Positions 51,612 through 60,756 of a DNA stretch of 64,000 nucleotides are shown here, piece after piece. Origin of the DNA: Desulfopila_A sp964446655 (GTDB taxonomy: Bacteria; Desulfobacterota; Desulfobulbia; Desulfobulbales; Desulfocapsaceae); the NCBI GenBank assembly GCA_964446655.1, contig CAYUPL010000005.1, positions 42,319 through 106,318 on the forward strand, in the 5' to 3' direction. A program made the translations under genes and the position numbers. Each line of letters begins with the position of its first letter. The first letter of the stretch is position 1. Under the pieces are notes generated by a model that did not search any database, had not been told where the DNA came from, and was given only the letters and a program-made list of their open reading frames with translations.

Positions 51612-51959
51612 TCACAGATCGATAACCAGCAGTTTGCCGGCTTCGTCCCATGAGGTGGGATAGGAGCGAGTACCATTTTTGTAGGGAATCTTGTAGTGAT
51701 TGAGAAAGGCCATGCCGGAGATCTGCGCTCCGCCGCCTTTGCTGGCCCGGACTTTGTAGGCTCCGGGTTTGCCACTGCTGCAAGGTTTAAAACCTATCTT
51801 GTTTATTTCCTTGTCAAAGAGTATCTGCAGGTGAGTGACGTTTTTCTCCCGCAGGATCTTCGCCGCCCCATTGTTGAAATTAAAAAGCCCCTGCTTCAGA
51901 ATAGAAACCTTGGGTTCGTTGGTAACTGACTGTCTGCCTGTAAATGTTTCAAATGCCAT
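51612..51959 (-). CDS. Small protein of unknown function, 115 residues
   Basis: I do not recognise this basic 115-residue protein. It starts MAFETFTGRQSVTNEPKVSI and reads as a compact alpha/beta fold with KVSILKQGLFNFNNGAAKIL, then LQILFDKEINKIGFKP and a Lys/Gly-rich loop. The N-terminal half faintly recalls DNA-binding AbrB-like or transcription-associated small folds, but I would not assign it. No signal peptide is visible. It ends 43 bp before the acetyl-CoA transferase gene on the same strand. A 13-nt dyad, AGAATA-C-TATTCT at 52065-52077, lies upstream. Confidence 0.65.
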   Translation of the reverse strand: MAFETFTGRQSVTNEPKVSILKQGLFNFNNGAAKILREKNVTHLQILFDKEINKIGFKPCSSGKPGAYKVRASKGGGAQISGMAFLNHYKIPYKNGTRSYPTSWDEAGKLLVIDL

Positions 51960-52064
51960 CGCTACAAGTTCCCTTTTTAATTTGTAGTATTGAAGATCAA
52001 GAATAAAGAATGAAACGGTTCTACTTTAAGATTAAGTATATGCTGCACTTTCATCATTCAATAT

Positions 52065-52077
52065 AGAATACTATTCT
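52065..52077. promoter_or_regulatory. 13-nt dyad upstream of the 115-residue protein gene
   Basis: AGAATA and TATTCT are exact reverse complements around a single C, in AT-rich DNA 106 bp before the start. It could be an operator; no supporting copies were found. Confidence 0.25.
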
Positions 52078-52153
52078 CTATGGCATGGTTTCGTCAAGCA
52101 AAGTTCATTCTTCTGCAAGGGAACAGATTTTTACATCTCTTCTTGTTTGAGAT

Positions 52154-53134
52154 TTAAACTGCTGCTTTTTTCCCGAAAAGCGAGTCGGAAAAGCGCACAT
52201 ACCAGGCGGCCGACTGGACCTGGATGATATACGCCATTGCAATAACCAGAGCGGCATCTGCCCCCTCTTCTCCGAAGGCGTTGATGGCAACCGCCAGAGC
52301 AATGGAGAGGTTTCGCATTACTGTGCCATAGACGAGCGCGATACCATTCTCTCTGGAGAAGAAAAACCTGCCGATTAGTGTCGAGAGGCTGAAATTGACA
52401 CTATAGAGGAGAAGCAAAGGCATAAATACAAAAAGCAGTTGGATCGGATCTGCGACAATGGTTTTTGCTTTCAGTGCCATGGCCACAAAAACGATACCCA
52501 ATACGCCTATTGTCGACAGGGCCGGAAAGCGGGGAGCAATTTTGTCCTTGAATGCAGCCATGGTATATTTTTTGAGCAGGATTTGTCGGGTAAAGTAACC
52601 AAGCACCATGGGCAGGAAAACGATAAAGAGGATCTGCTGCATAACTTTCATGAAATGGACCTCGACAGTCGTGCCCAGCAGCCAGTTGACATAAAAAGGT
52701 GTGGCCAGGGAGCCAAGGGTGAGTCCGATCACCGTCATATTGATGGCGGCGCCCATGTTCCCTTTGGCAAACCCCGTCCAGGAGATGGTCATGCCGCTGG
52801 TTGGCAGCAGCGCGGCTAAAAGAAGTCCAAGGGCCATATAAGGCTGATCTGTAAAAAACAGTTTGCCAAGGAAAAAAGCAACGAAGGGAATAATGGCAAA
52901 ATTGATGAACATGGCACTTCCCTGGATCGCGGGGTCCAGCCCTTTCCTCAGGTGGTCAATATTCAGCGTCACCATCATGGGATACACCATGAGAAAGGTA
53001 AGTGGGACGATGAGCAGTTTCATGCCACCCACGAGCTTTTGCTCAAAGGCAAGGCCGAAAAAAATACCTGCAAGCATCAGTACCGGAATAGCATAGACGA
53101 GGTTTTTGTTGATACGTATCAGTGTCTTCCACAT
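52154..53134 (-). CDS. Bile acid:sodium symporter/ACR3-type membrane transporter
   Basis: This 326-residue multi-pass protein of the BASS superfamily has about ten helices. The recognisable core reads VPLTFLMVYPMMVTLNIDHL near residues 45-65, ALLPTSGMTISWTGFAKGN in the crossover region, and a C-terminal GTVMRNLSIALAVAIN. Relatives include ACR3 arsenite exporters and organic-anion/sodium symporters; the substrate is undecided. AAGGAG lies 6 nt before the ATG at 53134. It is divergent from a sigma-54 activator gene, and the shared spacer has dyads and a sigma-54-like promoter, so the activator probably controls it. Confidence 0.85.
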   Translation of the reverse strand: MWKTLIRINKNLVYAIPVLMLAGIFFGLAFEQKLVGGMKLLIVPLTFLMVYPMMVTLNIDHLRKGLDPAIQGSAMFINFAIIPFVAFFLGKLFFTDQPYMALGLLLAALLPTSGMTISWTGFAKGNMGAAINMTVIGLTLGSLATPFYVNWLLGTTVEVHFMKVMQQILFIVFLPMVLGYFTRQILLKKYTMAAFKDKIAPRFPALSTIGVLGIVFVAMALKAKTIVADPIQLLFVFMPLLLLYSVNFSLSTLIGRFFFSRENGIALVYGTVMRNLSIALAVAINAFGEEGADAALVIAMAYIIQVQSAAWYVRFSDSLFGKKAAV

Positions 53135-53237
53135 AATTTTCTCCTTGATTCGTGGCTGAAATCTGCAGTTTGCTTCTTGATTCCGCTGCATGAGTACCGG
53201 CAGCCGATGGGATTTCGGTGGCTTGGTGTCTCATCTT

Positions 53238-53253
53238 TCCAATTTCTATGCCG
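53238..53253 (-). promoter_or_regulatory. Candidate sigma-54 promoter of the BASS-family transporter
   Basis: The minus strand reads CGGCATAGAAATTGGA, with GG and TTG at -24/-12 spacing; the C of the -12 GC is G here. It lies about 105 bp before the transporter start and 67-140 bp from the dyads that could bind the neighbouring activator. Confidence 0.35.
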
Positions 53254-53319
53254 GTATGGAAGTTGTTGGTTAAGATATTATTTTTCCGTCATATATACTT
53301 GTTGTTGTCGATATGTGTT

Positions 53320-53378
53320 TGTGTTACTCTAGCTGAAAGTAACACAACGTAACGTTACTTTATCATCGGTAACGTTAC
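53320..53378. promoter_or_regulatory. Three dyads, candidate enhancer sites of the sigma-54 activator
   Basis: TGTGTTACT (53320-53328) and AGTAACACA (53338-53346) are exact reverse complements. They are followed by two identical 10-bp palindromes GTAACGTTAC at 53349-53358 and 53369-53378, spaced 20 bp, about two helical turns. All share a GTTAC/GTAAC core. They lie just before the activator gene and upstream of the divergent transporter promoter. Confidence 0.65.
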
Positions 53379-53410
53379 ATTTGGCGGGATGAAAGAGGAT
53401 AAAGGACAAT

Positions 53411-54826
53411 ATGATGCAAAAGAGTGGCATACTATGGAACCATCAGTTCATCAGCCGGGTTATCGATTCCATGGCAGATGGTGTTTTTACCCTGGATGCA
53501 AATGGTCGGATCGCCTCGTGGAACAGATCCATGGAGCGTATCAGCGGTTATCGAGTGGACGAAGCCCTGGGGAAAACCTGTGCTCTCCTCAGTTGCAGTC
53601 GGTGTTTCGGTAAGAGCTGCCCAGCTGATATCGGCAAGTGCAGGATTTTTGAAAAAGGATCCTCGGGAGCGAAAGAGTGCCGGCTTCAGCATAAAAACGG
53701 CTATGATATCCCTGTTATCAAACATGCCAGTGTGGTTCAAGATGAGGATGGCCGTATCCTTGGTGTGGTGGAGACCATAACCGATATGACGGAGCTTAAC
53801 GCGGCGCGTAAAAGGGCAGAGGAGGCCTCGCTTCGCTTGGGAGAGATGCATCGCCTTGACAATATTATCGGGCAGAGCCGGGGAATGCGGGATGTTTTTG
53901 CTGCTATAAAGATGGCGGCAGCCAGTGATGCAACCGTTCTTGTTCAGGGAGAAAGCGGAACCGGTAAAGAACTTATTGCCGGTGCTATCCATTATAACAG
54001 TGAACGGAAAAAACAGCAGCTGGTCACGGTTAACTGTAGTGCCTTGCCGGAGAACCTTCTTGAAAGTGAACTTTTCGGCCATGTTCAGGGCGCATACACC
54101 GGGGCAATCAGAGCCAGAACGGGCCGATTTGAAGAAGCTGAGGGGGGAACGATCTTTCTTGACGAAATTGCTGAGCTCAACCCTCTGATTCAGGTGAAAC
54201 TTCTACGTGTTTTGCAGGAAAGAGAGATAGAGCGCGTCGGTGAGTCAAAAAAGAGAAAGATTAACATTCGCATAGTTACCGCGACGCATCAGGATCTCTA
54301 TGCCTTGGTCAAAGCGGGACGTTTTCGGGAAGACCTGTATTACAGGCTTAATGTCTTCCCTGTTACCGTTCCGCCATTGCGTCGTCGTAAAGAAGATATC
54401 CCATTGCTGGTCAGTTTCTTTATCAAGAAAATGAAGGAAAAGACCGGCAAAAGTATAGTTGATGCCTCCAGGGAGGTGATGCGCATTTTTATGGACTATA
54501 ACTGGCCCGGTAATGTCAGGGAACTGGAGAACGCCATTGAACACGCCTTCGTCCTTTGTACTCGGGACCGGATAGAAAAGGATGACCTGCCGAGGAATCT
54601 TTTTGAGCAAAGCGGGTCTGCAGGGTTGAGACAAGTTGATGATGCTCCCGCGGCACAACATGCAAGGCGTAAACCAATATCAAAACAGGAACTGCTCCAT
54701 CTCCTGACGGAGTGCGGCTGGAACAAGGCTGAGGCAGCCAGAAGAATCGGAGTCAGTCACACCTCTGTATGGAAATACATGAAAAAATATAAAATACCGC
54801 TGCAGCAAGAACAGGACACAGCATAG
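53411..54826 (+). CDS. Sigma-54-dependent activator with cysteine-rich PAS domain
   Basis: This 471-residue transcription activator has an N-terminal PAS domain (about 15-130) holding a run of cysteines (CALLSCSRCFGKSCP, then GKC) that could bind a metal or Fe-S cluster or sense redox. The AAA+ domain has GESGTGKE near 180, GAYTGA in place of GAFTGA, and FLDEIAEL. The Fis-type helix-turn-helix is at about 430-465 (NKAEAARRIGVSHTSVWKYM). There is no receiver, so it is not a two-component regulator. Dyads just upstream and a divergent transporter with a sigma-54-like promoter suggest local control, perhaps including the RND genes downstream. Confidence 0.92.
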   Translation: MMQKSGILWNHQFISRVIDSMADGVFTLDANGRIASWNRSMERISGYRVDEALGKTCALLSCSRCFGKSCPADIGKCRIFEKGSSGAKECRLQHKNGYDIPVIKHASVVQDEDGRILGVVETITDMTELNAARKRAEEASLRLGEMHRLDNIIGQSRGMRDVFAAIKMAAASDATVLVQGESGTGKELIAGAIHYNSERKKQQLVTVNCSALPENLLESELFGHVQGAYTGAIRARTGRFEEAEGGTIFLDEIAELNPLIQVKLLRVLQEREIERVGESKKRKINIRIVTATHQDLYALVKAGRFREDLYYRLNVFPVTVPPLRRRKEDIPLLVSFFIKKMKEKTGKSIVDASREVMRIFMDYNWPGNVRELENAIEHAFVLCTRDRIEKDDLPRNLFEQSGSAGLRQVDDAPAAQHARRKPISKQELLHLLTECGWNKAEAARRIGVSHTSVWKYMKKYKIPLQQEQDTA

Positions 54827-54864
54827 GCCGGTGTCGCTTACTCCCCTGATTCAGAAGAGGTGAT

Positions 54865-55875
54865 ATGAAAATTTTCAGTTGGCTTACACTGCTTTTATTG
54901 CTGCTTTATCCTGCCTGGCTTTATGGCGTGGAAGTTATGCAGCTGGAACCTTATAAAAGGCAATACTCCCTCCTGGGAATATCCCGGCCGGAAGCGACGT
55001 TGATCCTTTCCGCCGAGGTGGCCGGCAAGGTGGAGGAGGTGCTGGTGGATGTCGGCGACACTATCGGAGATGATGGGGTGGCAGCAGAGCTTGACACGAC
55101 CTTCATAAATCTTGACTTCGAAAAGAACAAGATCGAGCAGCAGGAGACCACACGCCGGCTCGAACTTGAGAAAAAAACCACTCTCAGATACCAGAACCTG
55201 GTAGATACAAATTCCGCGGCTCTGGCCCAATACGATGAAGCGCTGGCACGGGCTGATATTCTCGAAATACAACTTACAGGTCTGCAGAATGAAGAGAGCC
55301 GCCTCAGAGAGAAGCTGCGCCGACATCGCCTGACCGCTCCGCCGGGATGGACAGTAATCCGGCGACTGGTGGAACCGGGGCAGTATCTCAATCAGGGGCA
55401 GGCGCTTGCAGAGCTCGGCAACTTTAACATGGTGGTTGTTTCGTACCTCCTTACTGTGGCAGAACTGGATCTGCTCAGAAAGAGGGACTCCCTCACTCTC
55501 TCTTTCCCTGAACGTGACCTGGTAGTGGATGCAACTGTCTACCGGGTTTCTCCCGATGTCGACGAGGTGTCCAGGAAGATAGTCGTTGAACTTCTGGTCA
55601 GCCCCTCCCGCTCCGGAGAAAGTGTGTTGCGGCGCGGCGGTTTGCGCGCTGAATTGACCCTTGAGGGCCGACGGGAGAATAACGTATATCTGGTGCCTGT
55701 TGCTTCATTAAACAAGAAGTATGAGGCCTATTGGCTGACAACCGCAGTGGGCAAGGAGATCAAGGTTGTTGTGGTCGGCAGGGTTGAGGGGTCCGGCAAA
55801 GCAATTATTTCAGGAGCCGAACTCTCCGACCGGGAATCGTATCGAGTCCACCCTGGCGATGCTGCCGGTAATTGA
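54865..55875 (+). CDS. RND efflux periplasmic adaptor (second system)
   Basis: This 336-residue adaptor has a signal peptide or anchor (WLTLLLLLLYPAWLYG), lipoyl-like halves (LSAEVAGKVEEVLVDVGDTI and TVIRRLVEPGQYLNQGQAL), an intervening coiled coil (about 90-160) and a beta-barrel. It is shorter than typical AcrA and resembles simple adaptors of this phylum. It lies 38 bp after the sigma-54 activator gene and its stop overlaps the region before the pump gene. No TolC partner is adjacent. Confidence 0.88.
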   Translation: MKIFSWLTLLLLLLYPAWLYGVEVMQLEPYKRQYSLLGISRPEATLILSAEVAGKVEEVLVDVGDTIGDDGVAAELDTTFINLDFEKNKIEQQETTRRLELEKKTTLRYQNLVDTNSAALAQYDEALARADILEIQLTGLQNEESRLREKLRRHRLTAPPGWTVIRRLVEPGQYLNQGQALAELGNFNMVVVSYLLTVAELDLLRKRDSLTLSFPERDLVVDATVYRVSPDVDEVSRKIVVELLVSPSRSGESVLRRGGLRAELTLEGRRENNVYLVPVASLNKKYEAYWLTTAVGKEIKVVVVGRVEGSGKAIISGAELSDRESYRVHPGDAAGN

Positions 55876-55892
55876 AGGAAGGGAAGAGGTTT

Positions 55893-58800
55893 ATGCGCCG
55901 GCTTGTCACATTTACACTCGGGCAAAGAGTCTTTATGAATCTGCTTTTTGTCCTGCTTATTGTCATTGGTGCTTTTACTCTGCTGCGCATGCCGGTGGAG
56001 CGATATCCCAATATCGAGTTCGGCAAAATGTATATCAACACTTTTTTGCCGGGCGCATCTCCAGAAGAAGTGGAGACTCTTGTCACGAAAGAGATTGAAA
56101 AGGCTCTTGATGACATGGAGGAGGTCGAGTTCGTCAGTTCCAGTAGTTACCGGGAGCGCTCAAGTGTTGTGATAAAATTTGATGACAACAGTGATTACCG
56201 CAGGCGCTTCGACGATGTGCGGCTGAAAATTCTGTCGGTTCTTGATGATTTACCGGCGGAGACGGAAACGCCGGTTTTTAATTTTCTTGATGTCAGCGAC
56301 TGGTTTCCTGCTATCAGCATTAATGTCGCCGGCAACCACTCCAATACGAGCCTGAGTCTGGTTGCAGACGAATTGCGGGTCTCTCTGGCTCAGCTTGACG
56401 GTGTCAGGGAGGTTAAGGTCAGTGGCGACTATACCAGGGAGTTTCATCTGCTGCTGTCGGCAAAGGCGCTGCGACGCTTTGGACTGACTGTAACAGAAGT
56501 CGTGGATGCGGTGCGCGCTGCAGGAGTTACATATCCCGCCGGAGAGGTCGAGACCGGAGAGGGGGAGTTCGTCCTCCGGGTGGATGAACAGTTTACAAGC
56601 AAGGACGCACTCTTTGACGTCATAGTCAGAAAAGACGGTGATGGTTCCTTTGTTCGTCTTGAAGATCTTGCCGACGCCGGATATTTCTCCTACCAGGACC
56701 CCTTCGTCATGACGTCGGTGAACGGAAAAGACTGTGTGACCTTACAAATCCTGAAACATCCCCGAAGTAATGCCCTTTTTATTGCGGATGAGGTCAGGAC
56801 TCTGGTGGACGAACTGAAACCGTTTTATGGCGAAAGCGGTATAGAGTTGATCGTCACTCAGGACTCAAGCCTGAGAATTAAAGACTCAATCAGGGTTCTC
56901 GGGATTAACCTGCTGCTCGGCACTCTGTTGGTCTGTGCCATCATCTGGGCATTTATGGGCTTGCGAAATGCAGCCTTGACAACCATAGGTATCCCATTCG
57001 CTTTTCTGGTTACCATGGTGTTGATGTATGTAACCGGAAATTCTATAAATGAAGTGTCGCTGTTTGCCTTCGTGCTGGTGTCCGGCATCATTGTAGATGA
57101 TGCCATCGTTGTCGTTGAAAATATTTTCCGGCATCTGCAGAATGGAAAAAGCAGGATCAATGCCATAATAGAGGGCACCTCCGAAGTTTTTCTTCCGGTC
57201 ATCAGCGCAACCTTGACCACCATTGTGGCCTTTTTGCCGATGCTTATCATGACTGGAATGGTTGGTGATTTTTTTGCCATTATTCCAAAGACGATTGCCT
57301 TTGCACTTGCTGCCTCGATACTGGAGTGTCTTTTTATCCTGCCCTGCCATTATTTCGAATTCGGGCCGGATAGAATCAGGTCTTTGCCTGAAAAAGCAGT
57401 TGCTGCACCTTGCTCAGCCGCTATAGTCGAATCCGGTTGCTTCAGCCCGACCGGTGAAGGGTGGGCAATGCGTCGCCTGCGGCTGATCTTCCATCGCTTT
57501 CTCCTTATTACTCTCAGGCACCGCTTGTTGAGCCTTTGTTTTCTAAGCCTGCTTTTCCTGGTGGGAATCGCTATGTTTGTCGCTTCTTTCCAGGGGAAAA
57601 CAAATCTTCTCAGGATACAGTTTTTCCCGGACAATTATTCCCTTTATTATGTAGAGCTTACCGGAAGACCAGGCACTTCTCTGGAAAAGGTGCATGCGCA
57701 AATCAAGGAAATGGCAGCCGTAATAATGGCGGCCGGCGAGGGACATGCCGAGTCGGCTCTGGGATTTGCCGGATATTATATTTCTGATGACTTCAGCCCC
57801 AAATACGGCACTCGTCTCGGCTATGTGGCAGTCACTTTACCGATCTCGGATAAAAGGCGTTTTGACGATTATCCCGAAAACGATGTAGTCGCTCATCTTG
57901 AAGCTGTTCGTCTGGCTTTACAACCCTATGTTCCTGATGAATTTTCCCTTTCCATCCGTCCGGAAAAAGACGGTCCTCCCACCGGCAAAGATATTAATAT
58001 TCGAATCCTCGGCAACAATACAGCCAATGTCTCGGCCCTTACAGGGCAGATAGAAGACTATCTCCGCAACGCACCGCATATTTCACCCTGGCTGGTGGAT
58101 CTTGGTGACGATCAGGGTGCTGCTGTCGCGGTGATGCGTCTGAAAATCGACCAGGAAAGGGCGGCGGAATTCGGCTTGACTGTTGCCGAGGCAGCCGGGC
58201 TTGCGGCCACGGTTATGGAAGGACAGATTGTCGGAACGATAAATCTGCCGGAAGATCGCATTGATATACGCATGAAAACAAGCACTACCGCTGGCAAATC
58301 GATCTTTGACCTGCTGGATCTCGCCATTATCGATCTTCCGGAAGGGACCTTACGGTTGAAGGATATCTGTAGCCCCATATTTGCCGAGGAACCGGAATAT
58401 CTGAACAGGTTTCAAGGTCAGCGGGCTGTTACCCTGACCGCCGATATTGCAGCGGGCGCACCGCTGACAAGTCCGATGGTTGTTGCCGGGGTTGCCGAAT
58501 TTTATGCCTCTCTACGGGCTGAGTATCCCGGAGCAGGTCTCAATTTTGCCGGCGAACATGAATCAACGCAGAAGTCCTTTATTTCCCTGGCCTATGCCTT
58601 TGCTATCGCGGTGGTCGTTATATATCTCATTCTAGCCGCTCAGTTTCAATCCTATTTGCAGCCGCTTATTATCATTTCGGCTATTATTTTTGCTCTGACC
58701 GGAGTTATTTATGGTACTGCTTTTTCTAGAACCCTCTTTACCGTAAACAGTTTCGTTGCAGTAATAGGTGTTATGGGGGTTGTGGTGAACGATTCTTTGG

Positions 58801-59075
58801 TTCTGGTGGATTTTCTCAACAGGACCTATCGTGCGGGTGTGGAAAAGCGGGTGGCTCTCCTCAGAGCCACACATATTCGTCTTCGTCCGATCATTCTGAC
58901 CACGTTGACAACCACTCTCGGACTCTTGCCCATGGCTTTGGGGATTCCAGAGTATTCAAACATCTGGGGTAGTATGGCCATGACGTTTGTGACCGGACTT
59001 TGCACAGCGACCCTGCTTACCATTATCATCATTCCGGTTCTCTGGGATATTCTGGTGGAAGAAAAACAATCCTGA
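55893..59075 (+). CDS. RND efflux inner-membrane pump (second system)
   Basis: This 1060-residue transporter starts MRRLVTFTLGQRVFMNLLFV at 55893, with AGAGG just upstream; a TTG at 55872 is possible but lies over the adaptor stop. It has the RND pattern of helix 1 plus LLRMPVERYPNIEFGKMYIN, the helix-4 relay with two aspartates (SGIIVDDAIVVVENIF), and in helix 10 GVMGVVVNDSLVLVDFLNR, with asparagine at the AcrB lysine position. The substrate is unknown. The central loop after helix 6 carries an unusually long insert (about residues 495-520, ending near PTGEGWAMRRLRL). Confidence 0.92.
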   Translation: MRRLVTFTLGQRVFMNLLFVLLIVIGAFTLLRMPVERYPNIEFGKMYINTFLPGASPEEVETLVTKEIEKALDDMEEVEFVSSSSYRERSSVVIKFDDNSDYRRRFDDVRLKILSVLDDLPAETETPVFNFLDVSDWFPAISINVAGNHSNTSLSLVADELRVSLAQLDGVREVKVSGDYTREFHLLLSAKALRRFGLTVTEVVDAVRAAGVTYPAGEVETGEGEFVLRVDEQFTSKDALFDVIVRKDGDGSFVRLEDLADAGYFSYQDPFVMTSVNGKDCVTLQILKHPRSNALFIADEVRTLVDELKPFYGESGIELIVTQDSSLRIKDSIRVLGINLLLGTLLVCAIIWAFMGLRNAALTTIGIPFAFLVTMVLMYVTGNSINEVSLFAFVLVSGIIVDDAIVVVENIFRHLQNGKSRINAIIEGTSEVFLPVISATLTTIVAFLPMLIMTGMVGDFFAIIPKTIAFALAASILECLFILPCHYFEFGPDRIRSLPEKAVAAPCSAAIVESGCFSPTGEGWAMRRLRLIFHRFLLITLRHRLLSLCFLSLLFLVGIAMFVASFQGKTNLLRIQFFPDNYSLYYVELTGRPGTSLEKVHAQIKEMAAVIMAAGEGHAESALGFAGYYISDDFSPKYGTRLGYVAVTLPISDKRRFDDYPENDVVAHLEAVRLALQPYVPDEFSLSIRPEKDGPPTGKDINIRILGNNTANVSALTGQIEDYLRNAPHISPWLVDLGDDQGAAVAVMRLKIDQERAAEFGLTVAEAAGLAATVMEGQIVGTINLPEDRIDIRMKTSTTAGKSIFDLLDLAIIDLPEGTLRLKDICSPIFAEEPEYLNRFQGQRAVTLTADIAAGAPLTSPMVVAGVAEFYASLRAEYPGAGLNFAGEHESTQKSFISLAYAFAIAVVVIYLILAAQFQSYLQPLIIISAIIFALTGVIYGTAFSRTLFTVNSFVAVIGVMGVVVNDSLVLVDFLNRTYRAGVEKRVALLRATHIRLRPIILTTLTTTLGLLPMALGIPEYSNIWGSMAMTFVTGLCTATLLTIIIIPVLWDILVEEKQS

Positions 59076-59781
59076 GTATGTACTATTTTGTCCATAAATA
59101 CCCCCATCAGGAAAACCATTAGCCTGTTATTTTTTCTATACCGACAGTAAAGAAGGAAGAAGACAACAGGTTTGATGAGGCTGTATTGCCGTCTATATCC
59201 GGGAAACCATTGACAAGGCCGGTGCGAAAAAGCAGTTCATAGGCGAAGATTTTTTTATTTCTGTCAAATATAGGTTGTCTAGCGACAAAAACATCCATGA
59301 TTCAAGGATTTTCCGCTTGGTCGGAAACAATTTCCCGATATGTTAAACGACAATTGTATGTACTGAATACTGCAAAAAAAACAGATTTATGGACCAGTAT
59401 ACTCTTAAATGCATTTATTACCAAGAAATGACGGAAGAAGACTTCGTCCATTTATTAATCTGTCCCCTCTTGCTTTTACGGTATAATAGAAAATTGACAG
59501 GGGCGTTTGTGGAAACAGGTGTTGAAGGTGGAGAAGAGGATATGGGAACTCAAGAAAGTGGCGGCGCAGCCAACCCGGGCAGATTGTATATGGCTACACA
59601 TTAGTCCGTTTTCTCTTCAATATTTTCCCGAAACGGCAAAAGCTATTAAGCTTTTCAGTTTTTGCCTAAAATGAGAAATCCGGGCTAGTCTTTAGCCAGG
59701 GCAATAAACCGTATATGACTCTGCCTGCCAAGTAAAGAAAACCGGCATATCAGGGTGGATGATCTAGTTTTTATAAATAAA
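59076..59781. other. 706-bp intergenic region
   Basis: I see no convincing gene. A 71-codon frame at 59389-59604 has unremarkable composition, no clear ribosome-binding site and no recognised motif. The sequence is AT-rich and separates the end of the RND genes from the convergent pseudouridine synthase gene. Confidence 0.45.
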
Positions 59782-60522
59782 TTAATGCCTGGAAACAATC
59801 GTACGCCGTGGGGTGCGGGCTGCAGTCCCGACTGTCTTGTGCAGGCTTCGGAACTCCTCTTCATCCAGTACTCGCCACTGGCCTGGAGCCAGTTTACCAA
59901 GTTTAATGAAACCGATACGGGTACGCAGCAGGTCGATGAGGTTCAGACCGACAGCATCGCACAATAGGCGAACCTGTTTGATTTTAGCGTCGTGCACTAC
60001 TAAACTGAAGATGTTGTCTCCTTCCTGATTAGCTTTATCGGGAAGGATATGAGTGTTTTTCAATGATACACCTTTTTTTATCAGGGCGAGGACCTTCGCG
60101 GTGAGCTGTTCCCGCACATGCAGGCGATATTCTTCTTCATGATTGCCGCCGCAGCGGGCCAGCGCATTGCCCAGATCTCCATCGTTGGTGAGAAGGAGCA
60201 GGCCATGAGAATCTTTATCCAGACTGCCGATGGGAAAAACTCTTTCTTTGCCGAAGTCGAAATCCATCAGGGTTTTCATCCATGGTGTCGGCGACATACT
60301 GCATTCCACACCTTTTGGTTTATGAAAGGCAATAGCTTTCCTGGCAGTTGGTTTGTTGAGCTGCAGCCTTTGCCCATCGAGAACAAGAGTCTCCTTGCCG
60401 GTGACTTTGTCGCCAAGGGTTGCCTTCTTGCCGTCCACCAGGATTCTTCCGGCCCTGATGAACTCTTCGGCCTGCCGTCTTGAACAATATCCCACTTCCG
60501 ATAAAAACTTCTGCAATCTCAT
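59782..60522 (-). CDS. rRNA pseudouridine synthase, RluF/RsuA family
   Basis: This 246-residue protein has an N-terminal S4 RNA-binding domain (MRLQKFLSEVGYCSRRQAEE). The catalytic domain contains GSLDKDSHGLLLLTNDGDL with the nucleophilic aspartate, plus KPKGVECSMSPTPW. RluF modifies 23S rRNA and tRNA-Tyr in E. coli; the family is best called RluF-like. GGAGAG lies 6 nt before the ATG at 60522; the open frame extends 24 codons further upstream without support. Confidence 0.9.
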   Translation of the reverse strand: MRLQKFLSEVGYCSRRQAEEFIRAGRILVDGKKATLGDKVTGKETLVLDGQRLQLNKPTARKAIAFHKPKGVECSMSPTPWMKTLMDFDFGKERVFPIGSLDKDSHGLLLLTNDGDLGNALARCGGNHEEEYRLHVREQLTAKVLALIKKGVSLKNTHILPDKANQEGDNIFSLVVHDAKIKQVRLLCDAVGLNLIDLLRTRIGFIKLGKLAPGQWRVLDEEEFRSLHKTVGTAARTPRRTIVSRH

Positions 60523-60756
60523 ATTCTCTCTCCATGATTTGTCCCAGTATATACGTGGAGAAAAATCTACACCAGATTCTTCCATGGAAAGCAAGAGAAA
60601 AAGTCATCCGCGCTACTTTGCCGAATATTTTGAGACTACCATTTTTCAACGGGGCGGCCGGCATTTTTACGGCAAAATGGAAAAGTCCTGCTGAGATATC
60701 AGGGTTAAGGATAACAAGCTGCGAAGAGTATGGACGACAGGCCGGTGCAATATTTT

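Noticed and set aside
59389..59604. 71-codon plus-strand frame in the 59.1-59.8 kb spacer
   Set aside because: There is no ribosome-binding site, recognisable motif or conserved-looking composition, so chance is likelier.
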